Positions 6,760-14,377 of a stretch of 14,735 nucleotides of DNA are shown here, one piece after another. The notes under the pieces were generated by a model. That model was not told the DNA's origin and did not search any database. It was given only the letters and a program-made list of their open reading frames with translations. The DNA is from Succinimonas sp045124755 (lineage in GTDB: Bacteria; Pseudomonadota; Gammaproteobacteria; Enterobacterales; Succinivibrionaceae), in assembly GCF_045124755.1 (NCBI RefSeq), contig NZ_JBGVMK010000094.1. One strand, 5' to 3'. Each line of letters starts with the position of its first letter. Position 1 is the first letter of the stretch. A program made the translations under genes and the position numbers.

Positions 6760-7938
6760 ATGTCTGATAATTTTGTTTTTTCAGAGACTGATCATGAATA
6801 TATGAGAAGAGCTTTGGCATTGGCTGAAAGAGGTCTCTATACCACGCTGCCCAATCCTGCCGTGGGGTGCGTGCTGGTGAAGAATGGCGAGATAATCGGC
6901 GAAGGCTGGCACCACAGGGCCGGGGAGCCTCATGCTGAGGTGATGGCTTTGCGAAATGCGGCAGAAAGGAATCAGGATGTTAAAGGGGCGACAGCTTATG
7001 TCACCTTGGAACCCTGTTCTCATTACGGGAGAACCCCTCCCTGCGCTCTTGGCTTAGTTAATGCCGGAATATTCCGGGTAGTGGCGGCTATGAAGGATCC
7101 CAATCCTTTGGTGAGCGGCAGGGGCTTTAAAATTTTAGCGGATGCCGGGGTTTGTGTCTCCTGGGGCCTTTATGAAAACGAAGCCCGGGAGCTTAACAGA
7201 GCATTTCTTTACTCCATAGTTAACGGCATGCCTTATGTTACCATTAAGTACGGTATGAGCCTTGATGCCAGAGTGGCTCTGGCCAATGGCGAGAGCAAAT
7301 GGATTACCTCGGAGGTATCCCGTCACGATGTGCAGAGACTGCGGGCCCGTCATCAGGCAATTCTTACATCGGCGGCTACTGTGGTGAGAGATGATCCCTC
7401 CCTTAATGTCAGATGGCCGGAACTTCAGGAAGCGGTGCGAGAACTGTTTTCAGAAGACCCCGGCATTACCCCGCTTAGGATCATTGCGGATCCTGATAAT
7501 GCGATTACCCTTAAGGAAAAGCTTTTTCAGTGCCCGGGGAAGGTGCTCATAGCCAGAACCGGCTCTAGTGATACGGTTACTGAAGAGCGGATCTCAGACA
7601 GCGTTTCCGTGGTGAAGGTGCCTGCAAGGAAGGGTAATCCCCGGCATATCAGCTTCCGGCATTTATGGAGATACCTGGACAGCATCAGTATTCGCAATGT
7701 CATGATTGAAGCGGGCCGCGGCCTGGTTTCCGATGTGATAAGACAGAATGCCGCTAATGAAATTGTCGTTTATATGGCTCCTAAGATAATGGGGGGAGAT
7801 GCCATTTCCGCATTTGGCGCTTTGGGGCTCAGCTCCATGGCGGAGGTGCCAGAGCTCGTTATCAGTGATGTTGCAGCTGTCGGAACTGATGTCAGAATAA
7901 CCTGCCGTTTTAAGGAGGGGGCATGTTTACCGGAATAA
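6760..7938 (+). CDS. ribD: Bifunctional riboflavin deaminase/reductase RibD
   Basis: Catalyses deamination and then side-chain reduction of the pyrimidine intermediate in riboflavin synthesis. It is 392 aa (E. coli 367). The N-terminal deaminase domain (about 10-150) has the zinc ligands His58 with Glu60 (PHAEV) and Cys86/Cys95 in EPCSHYGRTPPC. The C-terminal reductase domain (about 158-385) has MSLDARVAL, the NADPH-site pattern ILTSAATVVRDDPSLNVRW, and VMIEAGRGLV, where most relatives have EAGP or EAGG. The ATG at 6760 follows GGGAG with 5 to 6 bases of spacing. Its last 16 bases overlap ribE, implying translational coupling. It is slightly longer than E. coli RibD, mainly within the reductase domain. 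Confidence 0.97.
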   Translation: MSDNFVFSETDHEYMRRALALAERGLYTTLPNPAVGCVLVKNGEIIGEGWHHRAGEPHAEVMALRNAAERNQDVKGATAYVTLEPCSHYGRTPPCALGLVNAGIFRVVAAMKDPNPLVSGRGFKILADAGVCVSWGLYENEARELNRAFLYSIVNGMPYVTIKYGMSLDARVALANGESKWITSEVSRHDVQRLRARHQAILTSAATVVRDDPSLNVRWPELQEAVRELFSEDPGITPLRIIADPDNAITLKEKLFQCPGKVLIARTGSSDTVTEERISDSVSVVKVPARKGNPRHISFRHLWRYLDSISIRNVMIEAGRGLVSDVIRQNAANEIVVYMAPKIMGGDAISAFGALGLSSMAEVPELVISDVAAVGTDVRITCRFKEGACLPE

Positions 7939-8612
7939 TTGAAGCCTTGGGAACAGTTACGTCTTTCCGTAAGCACGGCAGCGGCGCTGTTATGACCGTG
8001 CATGCCTCGGGACTGGATTTTTCTGATGTGAAAATCGGAGATTCCATTGCCTGCAATGGGGTATGTGTTACGGTAACAGCTTTTGCCGGTGCTTCATTTA
8101 CCGCTGATTTATCTTCGGAAACCCTGAGCTGCACCAGTTTTAAAAACGTATCTCCGGGAAAGAAGATTAATCTTGAAAAGGCCATGTCCGTGTCGGGCAG
8201 AATGGGCGGGCACATTGTGCAGGGGCATGTGGATGCCACAGGCGAGATTCTGTCAGTGTCTGACCGGGACGGGGTGCGTGAGGTGTGGATAACTCTGCAT
8301 CCTGAGATTGCCCGGTATGTTGTCCACAAGGGATCCATCACTGTTGACGGCATCAGTCTTACAGTAAATGAAGTTCTTGAGGATCGTTTCAGGCTTACCC
8401 TTATTCCTCATACCGGATCTGTTACCACGGTTTCAGACTGGACTCCCGGGATGACGGTAAATCTGGAGGCTGATATTCTGGGACGGTATGTGGAAAGACT
8501 GCTGTTTTTCAGGGATAACGATGCTTCCCTGTCCAGTAAAGACAAAGGTTCCCGTTCATCAGGCAAAACAGGAATAACAGAGGAATTTCTGCTGGCCCAC
8601 GGTTTTGCGTAG
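7923..8612 (+). CDS. ribE: Riboflavin synthase alpha subunit RibE (RibC in E. coli)
   Basis: Dismutates two 6,7-dimethyl-8-ribityllumazine molecules to riboflavin plus the pyrimidine substrate. It is 229 aa (E. coli 213). Two tandem lumazine-binding repeats are evident: about 1-97 (MFTGIIEALG, CNGVCVTV) and about 98-195 (GHIVQGHVDATG, VDGISLTVNEV, LTLIPHT). The invariant MFTGIIE start fixes the ATG at 7923, which has GGAGG just upstream inside the end of ribD. After residue 195 comes a Ser/Lys-rich tail (about 200-229) longer than in E. coli. The gene follows ribD with a 16-base overlap and is followed by a 147-base gap before ribH. The name ribE follows usage outside E. coli, where ribE instead means lumazine synthase. 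Confidence 0.96.
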   Translation: MFTGIIEALGTVTSFRKHGSGAVMTVHASGLDFSDVKIGDSIACNGVCVTVTAFAGASFTADLSSETLSCTSFKNVSPGKKINLEKAMSVSGRMGGHIVQGHVDATGEILSVSDRDGVREVWITLHPEIARYVVHKGSITVDGISLTVNEVLEDRFRLTLIPHTGSVTTVSDWTPGMTVNLEADILGRYVERLLFFRDNDASLSSKDKGSRSSGKTGITEEFLLAHGFA

Positions 8613-8759
8613 TTTGCGCAGGATGATTCGGGCGGCAATGTCCGGAGATTCCGGCGGGGACTTAAGAAGCTTTTTCATAATCTGAGTCTTTCCAATCCTC
8701 GGGGAAAGTCAGATCGTTATGTGTTAAAATTTGCAATGTAATTATTGAGGAGCATAAGT

Positions 8760-9230
8760 ATGCAGGTTATTGAAGGCAATCTGGCAGCGCCGGAAGCCAA
8801 AGTGGTGATTGTGGTTTCCCGTTTTAACAGTCTGGTTAATGAGCATCTGGTCAGCGGAGCTTTGGATGTGCTCACCAGAATCGGTCAGGTTAAGGATGAC
8901 AATATTACTGTGGTAAGAGTCCCGGGAGCTATTGAGATCCCCCTTACCGTCAAGAAGATCGCCAAGGCCAGAAAGGGGCAGGTTGATGCCGTTATTGCCT
9001 TGGGTTCCGTTATTCGCGGTGATACCTACCATTTTGAGGTGGTGGCCAATGAAAGCTCCAAGGGACTGACCCAGGTTATGCTGGAGGAAGAGGTGCCGGT
9101 GGCTTTTGGCGTGCTTACCACTGATACTCTGGAGCAGGCTGTGCTTCGCGCGGGATCCAAGGGCGGCAATAAGGGAGCAGAGGCAGCCAGCGCCGCTTTG
9201 GAAATGATTAATGTGTTAAAGCAGATTTAA
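8760..9230 (+). CDS. ribH: 6,7-dimethyl-8-ribityllumazine synthase RibH
   Basis: Condenses the RibD product with dihydroxybutanone phosphate to make the lumazine used by riboflavin synthase. The frame is open from a TTG at 8745, but GAGGAG (8747-8752) lies 7 bases before the ATG at 8760. That start gives MQVIEGNLAAPEAK and 156 aa, the same length as the E. coli enzyme. Substrate-binding segments VVSRFNS (18-24), VPGAIEIPL (54-62), the GSVIRGDTYHFE loop with the catalytic His91, and FGVLTTDTLEQA are all present. The C-terminal GSKGGNKGAEAA helix is typical. It lies 147 bases after ribE without ribBA between them and only 10 bases before nusB, so it is probably cotranscribed with nusB. Confidence 0.97.
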   Translation: MQVIEGNLAAPEAKVVIVVSRFNSLVNEHLVSGALDVLTRIGQVKDDNITVVRVPGAIEIPLTVKKIAKARKGQVDAVIALGSVIRGDTYHFEVVANESSKGLTQVMLEEEVPVAFGVLTTDTLEQAVLRAGSKGGNKGAEAASAALEMINVLKQI

Positions 9231-9240
9231 GAGGGTTATT

Positions 9241-9672
9241 GTGAGTCAGGGTCCCAGACATAAGGCTAGACATTTTGCCATGCAGGCTCTTTATCAGTGG
9301 AGCATCAATAACGAACTTCCGGAAGTGATCGAAAAGGAATTTCTTGAGGATCAGCCCTTTGGCGATGATACGGACAAGGAATATTTTCATGAGCTTCTCA
9401 CGGGAACTGTAATTCATCTTCAGGAAGTGGATGCTGCCTATACTCCCTATCTCTCCAGAAAGGCTGACGACCTTGATGCTGTGGATAAGGCAATCCTGCG
9501 GCTGGCTACTTATGAGCTTCTTTTCGAGAAGAAGGTGCCTTTTAAGGTAGTCATCAGCGAGGCCATACTGCTTGCAAAGAAGTTTGCCGCTCAGGACAGT
9601 CATAAATTTGTTAACGGCGTCCTTGACAAGGTTGTTCATGAAGCAGCTCCTGATACTGAAAAAAAGGAATAG
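9241..9672 (+). CDS. nusB: Transcription antitermination factor NusB
   Basis: RNA-binding partner of NusE (ribosomal protein S10) in rRNA operon antitermination. It is 143 aa (E. coli 139), all helical in the family. The arginine/lysine-rich start GPRHKARHFAMQALYQW is the boxA-RNA-binding helix. YLSRKADDLDAVDKAILRLATYEL and the C-terminal AQDSHKFVNGVLDKV are family signatures. The start is GTG at 9241, ten bases after the ribH stop, with AAGAGG and 7 bases of spacing. Placement after ribH is the usual gammaproteobacterial arrangement. A strong terminator at 9704 closes this transcript. Confidence 0.96.
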   Translation: MSQGPRHKARHFAMQALYQWSINNELPEVIEKEFLEDQPFGDDTDKEYFHELLTGTVIHLQEVDAAYTPYLSRKADDLDAVDKAILRLATYELLFEKKVPFKVVISEAILLAKKFAAQDSHKFVNGVLDKVVHEAAPDTEKKE

Positions 9673-9703
9673 TCTTCACGCTTCAGGCTGATGAGATTAG
9701 GCG

Positions 9704-9750
9704 AGACACTTGAAACGCTGTCCTTCTGTTTCAGGTGTCTTTTTATTTTT
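9704..9750 (+). terminator. Strong Rho-independent terminator after nusB
   Basis: AGACACTTGAAAC (9704-9716) pairs with GTTTCAGGTGTCT (9728-9740), thirteen pairs with a single T-G wobble, around an 11-base loop. It runs straight into TTTTTATTTTT. It ends the nrdR-rib-nusB transcript and separates it from thiL. Confidence 0.9.
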
Positions 9751-9829
9751 GATGCGGCGTTATCGTACTGTTCTGGCGTAAGATGCTGTTTTTCCTGAAT
9801 GCCCGTTTCTCCGGCAAAATACTCAAGCA

Positions 9830-10846
9830 ATGAATTTAACCGTTATGAACGAATTTGAGCTTATTAAAAAATACTTTTGCGATTGGGATATCGGAGGCGC
9901 AGGCGGGACACGCAGTGATGGCACAGCAGTCCCGCAGGTATCTTTAGGCATCGGAGATGACTGCGCTCTTTTGAATATTCCGGAGGGAAAGCATCTTGCG
10001 GTTTCCACGGATACATTTTCCGAGGGCACGCATTTTTTTAAGGGCACATCTCCGGAAGCCATCGGATATAAGGCATTGGCAGTTAATCTTTCGGATCTCG
10101 CTGCCATGGGAGCGGATCCTTTGGGATTTACTCTGGCTCTGTCGCTGCCCGATGATAATCCTGCTTTTTTAGCCGGTTTTTCCCAGGGGATGCACTCTCT
10201 GGCATCAAAGTGGCGCATTCCCCTTGTGGGCGGTGATACGGTGAGAGGAGCCTTATCAGTAACCATTACGGTACTGGGGGCTGTGGCAGACAGCGAGGCC
10301 CTAAGAAGGGATAGGGCTGAAACCGGGGACAGCATTTTTGTTTCCGGCCCCCTGGGCGGAGCGGCCTATGGGGTATGGGCCAGATATCGTAACATTTCGG
10401 AAACTCCGGAAACCCGGGCATTATTTTCCAGACTTGATTACCCCAGCCCCAGACTGGATTTGCTGCCGCTTCTCAGACTTCTGGGCTGCCGCTCGGCTTT
10501 GGATATTTCCGATGGCCTTTTAGGAGACCTTTCGCACATACTGAAAGCTTCCCGAAAAAGGGCGGTCATCAATCGGAAGAGTATTCCCTGTCCGGAGTTT
10601 CCGAAAGAGGTTCCTTCGGAGGAACAGCTAAAAATGATTTTGGCCGGCGGGGATGACTATGAACTCCTTTTTACCCTGTCTCCGGAAAACGCCGAGAGAT
10701 ACAAGGAAATGAAGAGAGAAAATCCGGATCTTCCTGTTTTTTATGAAATTGGGAGCATTCACGACTGTTCTTCGGATTTTCCGGAGATATCATTCGCTGA
10801 TTCTCCTGACATCCCTGCGGACATAGCGGGGTTCACGCACTTTTGA
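9830..10846 (+). CDS. thiL: Thiamine-monophosphate kinase ThiL
   Basis: Phosphorylates thiamine monophosphate to the active cofactor thiamine diphosphate. It is 338 aa from the ATG at 9830 or 333 aa from the ATG at 9845; E. coli ThiL is 325 aa and aligns best with MNEFELIKKYF, so the second start is possible. Neither has a clear ribosome site. AIR-synthase/ThiL family metal and ATP motifs are complete: LGIGDDCALL (39-48), STDTF (59-63), NLSDLAAMGADP (86-97), GGDTVRG (134-140), ISDGLLGDLSHI (226-237) and GGDDYELLF (273-281). A glycine-rich insert (about 21-36) separates the first helix from GIGDD. In many relatives thiL follows nusB directly and precedes pgpA. Here a terminator precedes it and slyX lies beyond it in the opposite direction. 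Confidence 0.95.
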   Translation: MNLTVMNEFELIKKYFCDWDIGGAGGTRSDGTAVPQVSLGIGDDCALLNIPEGKHLAVSTDTFSEGTHFFKGTSPEAIGYKALAVNLSDLAAMGADPLGFTLALSLPDDNPAFLAGFSQGMHSLASKWRIPLVGGDTVRGALSVTITVLGAVADSEALRRDRAETGDSIFVSGPLGGAAYGVWARYRNISETPETRALFSRLDYPSPRLDLLPLLRLLGCRSALDISDGLLGDLSHILKASRKRAVINRKSIPCPEFPKEVPSEEQLKMILAGGDDYELLFTLSPENAERYKEMKRENPDLPVFYEIGSIHDCSSDFPEISFADSPDIPADIAGFTHF

Positions 10847-10898
10847 TAGGGCTGTAGGCTGGTCTCCGTTTTTTTCCAATCCGGTGAGTAGTGGGTGG

Positions 10899-11114
10899 TT
10901 AGTAGTGCGGCGGCGGGGTCTCTTCGCTCCGGGGAGCAATATTGCTGGACTCGTAGGCCTTAAGCTTATTCGCCAGATACTTAAGCTGGATTTCCTGCTT
11001 TTTAATAATGAGTCCCTGCTCATAAAGCTCCTGACTCAGCCGCTCCTGGTTGTATTCCAAATAGGCGAGACGGGTTTCCAGGTCTTCATTGGTTTCCGGG
11101 GAATTCTCTTTCAT
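10899..11114 (-). CDS. slyX: SlyX family protein
   Basis: Small coiled-coil protein of unknown biochemical function, 71 aa (E. coli 72). Residues about 8-55 are a heptad-rich helix (LETRLAYLEYNQERLSQELY). The end SNIAPRSEETPPPHY closely matches the E. coli C-terminus, where EETPPPHY is the family hallmark, making identification secure despite the short length. The ATG at 11114 has only a distant AGGAAA upstream, so translation may be weak. The gene is convergent with thiL (52 bases apart) and divergent from the FKBP isomerase gene, as slyX and fkpA are in E. coli. An extended -10 box upstream is annotated separately. Confidence 0.93.
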   Translation of the reverse strand: MKENSPETNEDLETRLAYLEYNQERLSQELYEQGLIIKKQEIQLKYLANKLKAYESSNIAPRSEETPPPHY

Positions 11115-11165
11115 GGCTGGCTGCTATTTCCTAATTCAAAAAAAGTCGGTTATCAAGTAAAATGC

Positions 11166-11174
11166 ATTCTAGCA
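11166..11174 (-). promoter_or_regulatory. Candidate extended -10 promoter of slyX
   Basis: On the minus strand the sequence reads TGCTAGAAT, an extended -10 element (TGn followed by TAGAAT, 5 of 6 to consensus). A weak TTTAGT lies 18 bases further upstream. It is about 52 bases before the slyX ATG. No equally good promoter for the divergent FKBP gene could be picked out in 11115-11298. Confidence 0.4.
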
Positions 11175-11298
11175 AAAAGTACCGGCAAGACTAAACAATA
11201 TTGAGCGCATGAAGCGCCATAAGGCGGCATGAGCTTAAATGACGAACTCTTCCGGAATCAACGCTTCTTTTGTTTGTAATAATGTTAAGGAAATAATT

Positions 11299-12102
11299 GT
11301 GAAAAAGATTGTTTGTACTTTCCTTGCCTCAGCTGTAGCCATCGGACTTGCAGCATGCGGCGGTGAGTCAAAGGCATCAAGCACTGAGAGCAGCGCTGCT
11401 CAGCCGGCTGCTGAAACTAAAGCGGCAGCTTCTGGCAATAAGTCGGACTACACCTTTGAACAGAAGGTGGCTGTTTCTTTTGGTACCGTAGCAGGCACTA
11501 ATTTTAAGAGAACCTTCGATGAAATGAAGGATCTGGATGTGGATTTTGACAAGGAACTTTTCATCAAGAGCTTTATTGCCGCTGTTAACGGTGCAGAGCC
11601 GGAATTTTCCGAAAAGGATATGCAGAAGGCTCTGGAAGAGTTTGGTCATAAGATGCAGGCTAAGCAGATAGCAAAGGAAAAGGCTGCAGCTGAAAATAAT
11701 CTTAAGCTCGGTGAAGCCTTCCTTGCTGAGAATGCCAAGAAGGACGGAGTTAAGACCACTGAATCCGGGCTTCAGTACAAAATTATCAATCCGGGCGAAG
11801 GCGATGCTCCGTCCGCTAAGGATACCGTTAAGGTTAATTACCGCGGCACCCTCATTGACGGCACCGAATTTGATAAGTCTCAGGAACCCATTGAGTTTGG
11901 TCTTGACCATGTAATCCCCGGCTGGACCGAGGGTCTGCAGCTCCTCAAGAAGGGCGGCAAGGCTGAACTTTATATTCCTGCCAAGCTGGCCTACGGCACT
12001 CATTCTCCGAGTCCCGCAATTCCTGCCAACTCTGTACTGGTATTTGAGGTTGAGCTTCTTGATGTGAAGAAGGCTGCCGCTCCCGGTTCAGAAGCTAAAT
12101 AA
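11299..12102 (+). CDS. FKBP-type peptidyl-prolyl isomerase, lipoprotein (FkpA/Mip-like)
   Basis: Envelope proline isomerase and chaperone. The frame is open from 11239, but the GTG at 11299, 8 bases after AAGG, starts a clean lipoprotein signal MKKIVCTFLASAVAIGLAAC with Cys20 as the lipidation site. The mature chain begins with a Ser/Ala-rich linker (about 23-48), then an alpha-helical FKBP_N dimerisation domain (about 50-150) and the FKBP catalytic domain (about 155-256). The latter contains VKVNYRGTLIDGTEFD, VIPGWTEGLQLLKKGGKAEL, the LAYGT loop, IPANSVLVFEVELLDV and the core Trp209. The 267-aa length and order match E. coli FkpA (270 aa), but that protein is soluble and periplasmic, so I leave the symbol blank. 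Its position opposite slyX supports FkpA orthology. It is monocistronic with a terminator. Confidence 0.94.
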   Translation: MKKIVCTFLASAVAIGLAACGGESKASSTESSAAQPAAETKAAASGNKSDYTFEQKVAVSFGTVAGTNFKRTFDEMKDLDVDFDKELFIKSFIAAVNGAEPEFSEKDMQKALEEFGHKMQAKQIAKEKAAAENNLKLGEAFLAENAKKDGVKTTESGLQYKIINPGEGDAPSAKDTVKVNYRGTLIDGTEFDKSQEPIEFGLDHVIPGWTEGLQLLKKGGKAELYIPAKLAYGTHSPSPAIPANSVLVFEVELLDVKKAAAPGSEAK

Positions 12103-12140
12103 CAGCTGAGCTTTTGTTTTTTTATTAACAATAGATGAAT

Positions 12141-12173
12141 AAGCCCCGGCATGCAAAGCAGCCGGGGCTTTTT
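12141..12173 (+). terminator. Terminator between the FKBP gene and dsbD
   Basis: AAGCCCCGGC (12141-12150) pairs perfectly with GCCGGGGCTT (12161-12170) around a 10-base loop, with TTTTT at 12169-12173 for the plus strand. The minus-strand tail is only TTATT, so it terminates the FKBP gene well and dsbD, which ends 14 bases away, less certainly. Confidence 0.87.
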
Positions 12174-12187
12174 AACAGGTGTCCTGT

Positions 12188-14083
12188 TCACCTGCGGAGC
12201 TCTGCCAGAAATTCCCCGGCGTTCTTGTATCCGGTTATTTTTTTTGTCAGTCTGCCGTTTTTGAAAATAAGAATGGTAGGAACTCCGGTAACCTCGAATT
12301 CGTTAAGGAGGTTATGAGCGGGAGACTCTTCTGAGGTAATGTCAGCAAAAACCGGGGTGCTTTTAAGGAGCTCTTTTCTGACTTCCTGATCCTTAAAGGT
12401 GGTTTTTTCGTACATGATGCAGGTACGGCACCAGTCAGCCCGGAAATCCAGAATGACGACTGGATTATTTTTCAGAATTTCATGAAATTCCTCCGGTGTT
12501 TTTACCTCGGTAAAGATCTGTTCAGTCTGTGCAGCTTCTTCGATATCCAAAGTCCACCATCCGGCAAAGGCCAGGGCAATGCCGCAAAGAGCAGTGGCTC
12601 CGGTAAATACCTTTTTATGGGTTTTCGGAAGGGCATAGGCCAGGTAGGCAAAGAGCGATGTTACCAAGAGCACGGAAAGGGCAGTAAGAATTCCGGACGT
12701 CATATACCTCTGAAGAAGTATCAGGGGTACTGAAAGCAGCAGAAAACCGCAAACTGTCTTAATGATAACTGTCCAGTTCCCGGTTCTGGGGAGGCATTTC
12801 TGTCCGAAGAGTCCGATAACAAAGAGGGGGGTTCCCATGCCCAGAGCCATAATGTAGAGGTAGATCCCTCCTTTTAGAAGACTTCCGTCCTGCATGATAA
12901 ACATTAAGGCTCCCGCCAGCGGGGCCGTGGTGCAGGGGGAAGCGATTACCGCGCTGAGAGCCCCCATGGCGCATACCCCCAGCAGGGTTCCTCCTTTTTG
13001 CTTATCTGAGAATGATTGCAGCCGGTTAAGCAGCTTCTCCGGTAAGGTGAGCTCGAAAAGTCCGAACATGGAGGCAGCCAAAACGATAAAGATCAGAGAT
13101 AAGACAATCAGTATCAGAGGATGCTGAATTATGGCATGGAGCTTGGTTCCGGCATAGGCAATGCCAAACCCGATGAGCATATAGGTGAGAGCCATGCCCT
13201 GAATGTAGAGAAAGGAGTACCAGAAGGCGGTTACAAAATTCTTTTTGTGTCCCCCGATGATGATGGCGCTCCATATGGGATACATGGGAAACATGCAGGG
13301 CGTAAGACTCATCAGAAGTCCCAGCGCAAAGAAAATCATAAGACCGGCAATAAAACCGCTGTCGTGGATTTTTTGGTAAATATCAGAGGCGTTGTCACTG
13401 TCGACGACAGCACTATTTTTGCCGCTGTTAATGGGATCTGAGGTATTTGCTTCTGCGGCGGTATTTCCGGTAACAGAGCTTTCCTGAGTCGGAGTTCCTG
13501 ATGTACCGGAAGCCTGTGTCCCGGTATCAGCTTCCCCTGCTGTTTCGGAAGCTTTTGAAATCTTACGAAGATTAAGAGTGGTCGTTACCGGAGGATAGCA
13601 AAGTCCCTCGGTGCAGCCCTGATAGGTGACAAGAATCTGGGGGAGCGGATTTGTGGCTGTCAGTTCCGCCTCAATTTCCGCCTTTTCATAAAAAATATGA
13701 GACTCTCCCATGTATTCATCGTCATGAGGAATGCCCTTGGGAATCCTGATATTGCTGATAGCGCAGTTTCTGGGCACCAGTTTGAACTTTTCCTGATAAA
13801 GATAGTAGCGATCCGCGATCTCGAAGGTGATCTTAATCTTGTCATTGTCCTGCTGAAGAGACGGGATAAAAGCCTCTTCCGGCTTCAGAAATTTTTTCTG
13901 CGGTAAAAGCTCGTCGGCATTGGCGGTTTCGGTAAAGATGGCAAGTCCCCGGGAGAGCATTTCCGCTGCTGCCTGGGGAGCGGTCTCTCCTGACAGGATC
14001 CCGGATGAAAAAAGAAGGCATCCCATAACTGCAATAACGGGAGCGAAGAAAGAAAAGAATTGTTTGAACGGACGTTTTAGCAT
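12188..14083 (-). CDS. dsbD: Thiol:disulfide interchange protein DsbD
   Basis: Inner-membrane electron shuttle passing reducing power from cytoplasmic thioredoxin to periplasmic DsbC, DsbG and others. I chose the ATG at 14083 (631 aa) over the upstream TTG at 14107, because MLKRPFKQFF followed by a hydrophobic stretch is a normal signal sequence. All three redox pairs are present: periplasmic alpha domain Cys157/Cys162 (YQGCTEGLCYPP), membrane domain Cys263 (SLTPCMFPMYP) and Cys384 (IASPCTTAPL), and C-terminal thioredoxin domain Cys552/Cys555 (RADWCRTC, where E. coli has CVAC). About eight membrane segments lie between 240 and 515. It is longer than E. coli DsbD (565 aa), mostly from a Ser/Thr/Gly/Ala-rich linker (about 176-235) between the alpha domain and the membrane. 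No partner gene is adjacent. Confidence 0.96.
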   Translation of the reverse strand: MLKRPFKQFFSFFAPVIAVMGCLLFSSGILSGETAPQAAAEMLSRGLAIFTETANADELLPQKKFLKPEEAFIPSLQQDNDKIKITFEIADRYYLYQEKFKLVPRNCAISNIRIPKGIPHDDEYMGESHIFYEKAEIEAELTATNPLPQILVTYQGCTEGLCYPPVTTTLNLRKISKASETAGEADTGTQASGTSGTPTQESSVTGNTAAEANTSDPINSGKNSAVVDSDNASDIYQKIHDSGFIAGLMIFFALGLLMSLTPCMFPMYPIWSAIIIGGHKKNFVTAFWYSFLYIQGMALTYMLIGFGIAYAGTKLHAIIQHPLILIVLSLIFIVLAASMFGLFELTLPEKLLNRLQSFSDKQKGGTLLGVCAMGALSAVIASPCTTAPLAGALMFIMQDGSLLKGGIYLYIMALGMGTPLFVIGLFGQKCLPRTGNWTVIIKTVCGFLLLSVPLILLQRYMTSGILTALSVLLVTSLFAYLAYALPKTHKKVFTGATALCGIALAFAGWWTLDIEEAAQTEQIFTEVKTPEEFHEILKNNPVVILDFRADWCRTCIMYEKTTFKDQEVRKELLKSTPVFADITSEESPAHNLLNEFEVTGVPTILIFKNGRLTKKITGYKNAGEFLAELRR

Positions 14084-14348
14084 CGGACAGGAGTCTCCGC
14101 ATCTCAATGGTTCTCAGGATGCCCGGATTTTATCACATCTCTTAACTCCGGACATGCCGGGGCTTATGCGGACTGTTCTTTCCCTTTCCAGTGGTTACTA
14201 TTCACGGCCCGTAAAAACCAGTAAACCCTTATTTCACCGTCACCTCAAAATTTCACCCTGAAATCTCACCATTCCCTGAGCAGTTGTCACTGCCTCCTCT
14301 CAAGATCCCGCAAACCCTTATATTTTCAAACTTTTTTGCATTTTTTTG
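14084..14348. promoter_or_regulatory. Region upstream of dsbD with short repeats
   Basis: No gene is seen here. On the minus strand TAAAAT (14127-14132), in the context TGTGATAAAATCC, is a -10 candidate for dsbD without a good -35. Repeats are evident. AAACCCTTAT occurs at 14223-14232 and 14312-14321. TTTCACC occurs at 14232-14238 and 14251-14257, with TCTCACC at 14264-14270. T-rich tracts near 14328-14348 precede the promoter of the next gene. The left end of the putative insertion sequence may also lie here, but no terminal repeat can be defined without the other end. Confidence 0.4.
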
Positions 14349-14377
14349 TTGACATTTAACTCGATATGGGTTATTAT
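14349..14377 (+). promoter_or_regulatory. Strong sigma-70 promoter of the putative transposase gene
   Basis: TTGACA (14349-14354), a perfect -35, is followed after exactly 17 bases by TATTAT (14372-14377), 5 of 6 to the -10 consensus. A start near 14384 gives a leader of about 30 bases before the ATG at 14416. The -10 lies inside the palindrome described next. Confidence 0.85.

Noticed and set aside
8718..8745. A dif-like site (resemblance to the TTATGTTAAAT half-site)
   Set aside because: The sequence reads TTATGTGTTAAAAT with no matching second XerC/XerD arm at the right spacing.
8613..8759. Possible FMN riboswitch before ribH
   Set aside because: I could not find the conserved helices and loop motifs; the gap shows only a short CCGGA-gat-TCCGG hairpin.
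11377..12003. 208-codon minus-strand frame inside the FKBP gene
   Set aside because: It is antisense to a clear FKBP isomerase and has no recognisable motif.
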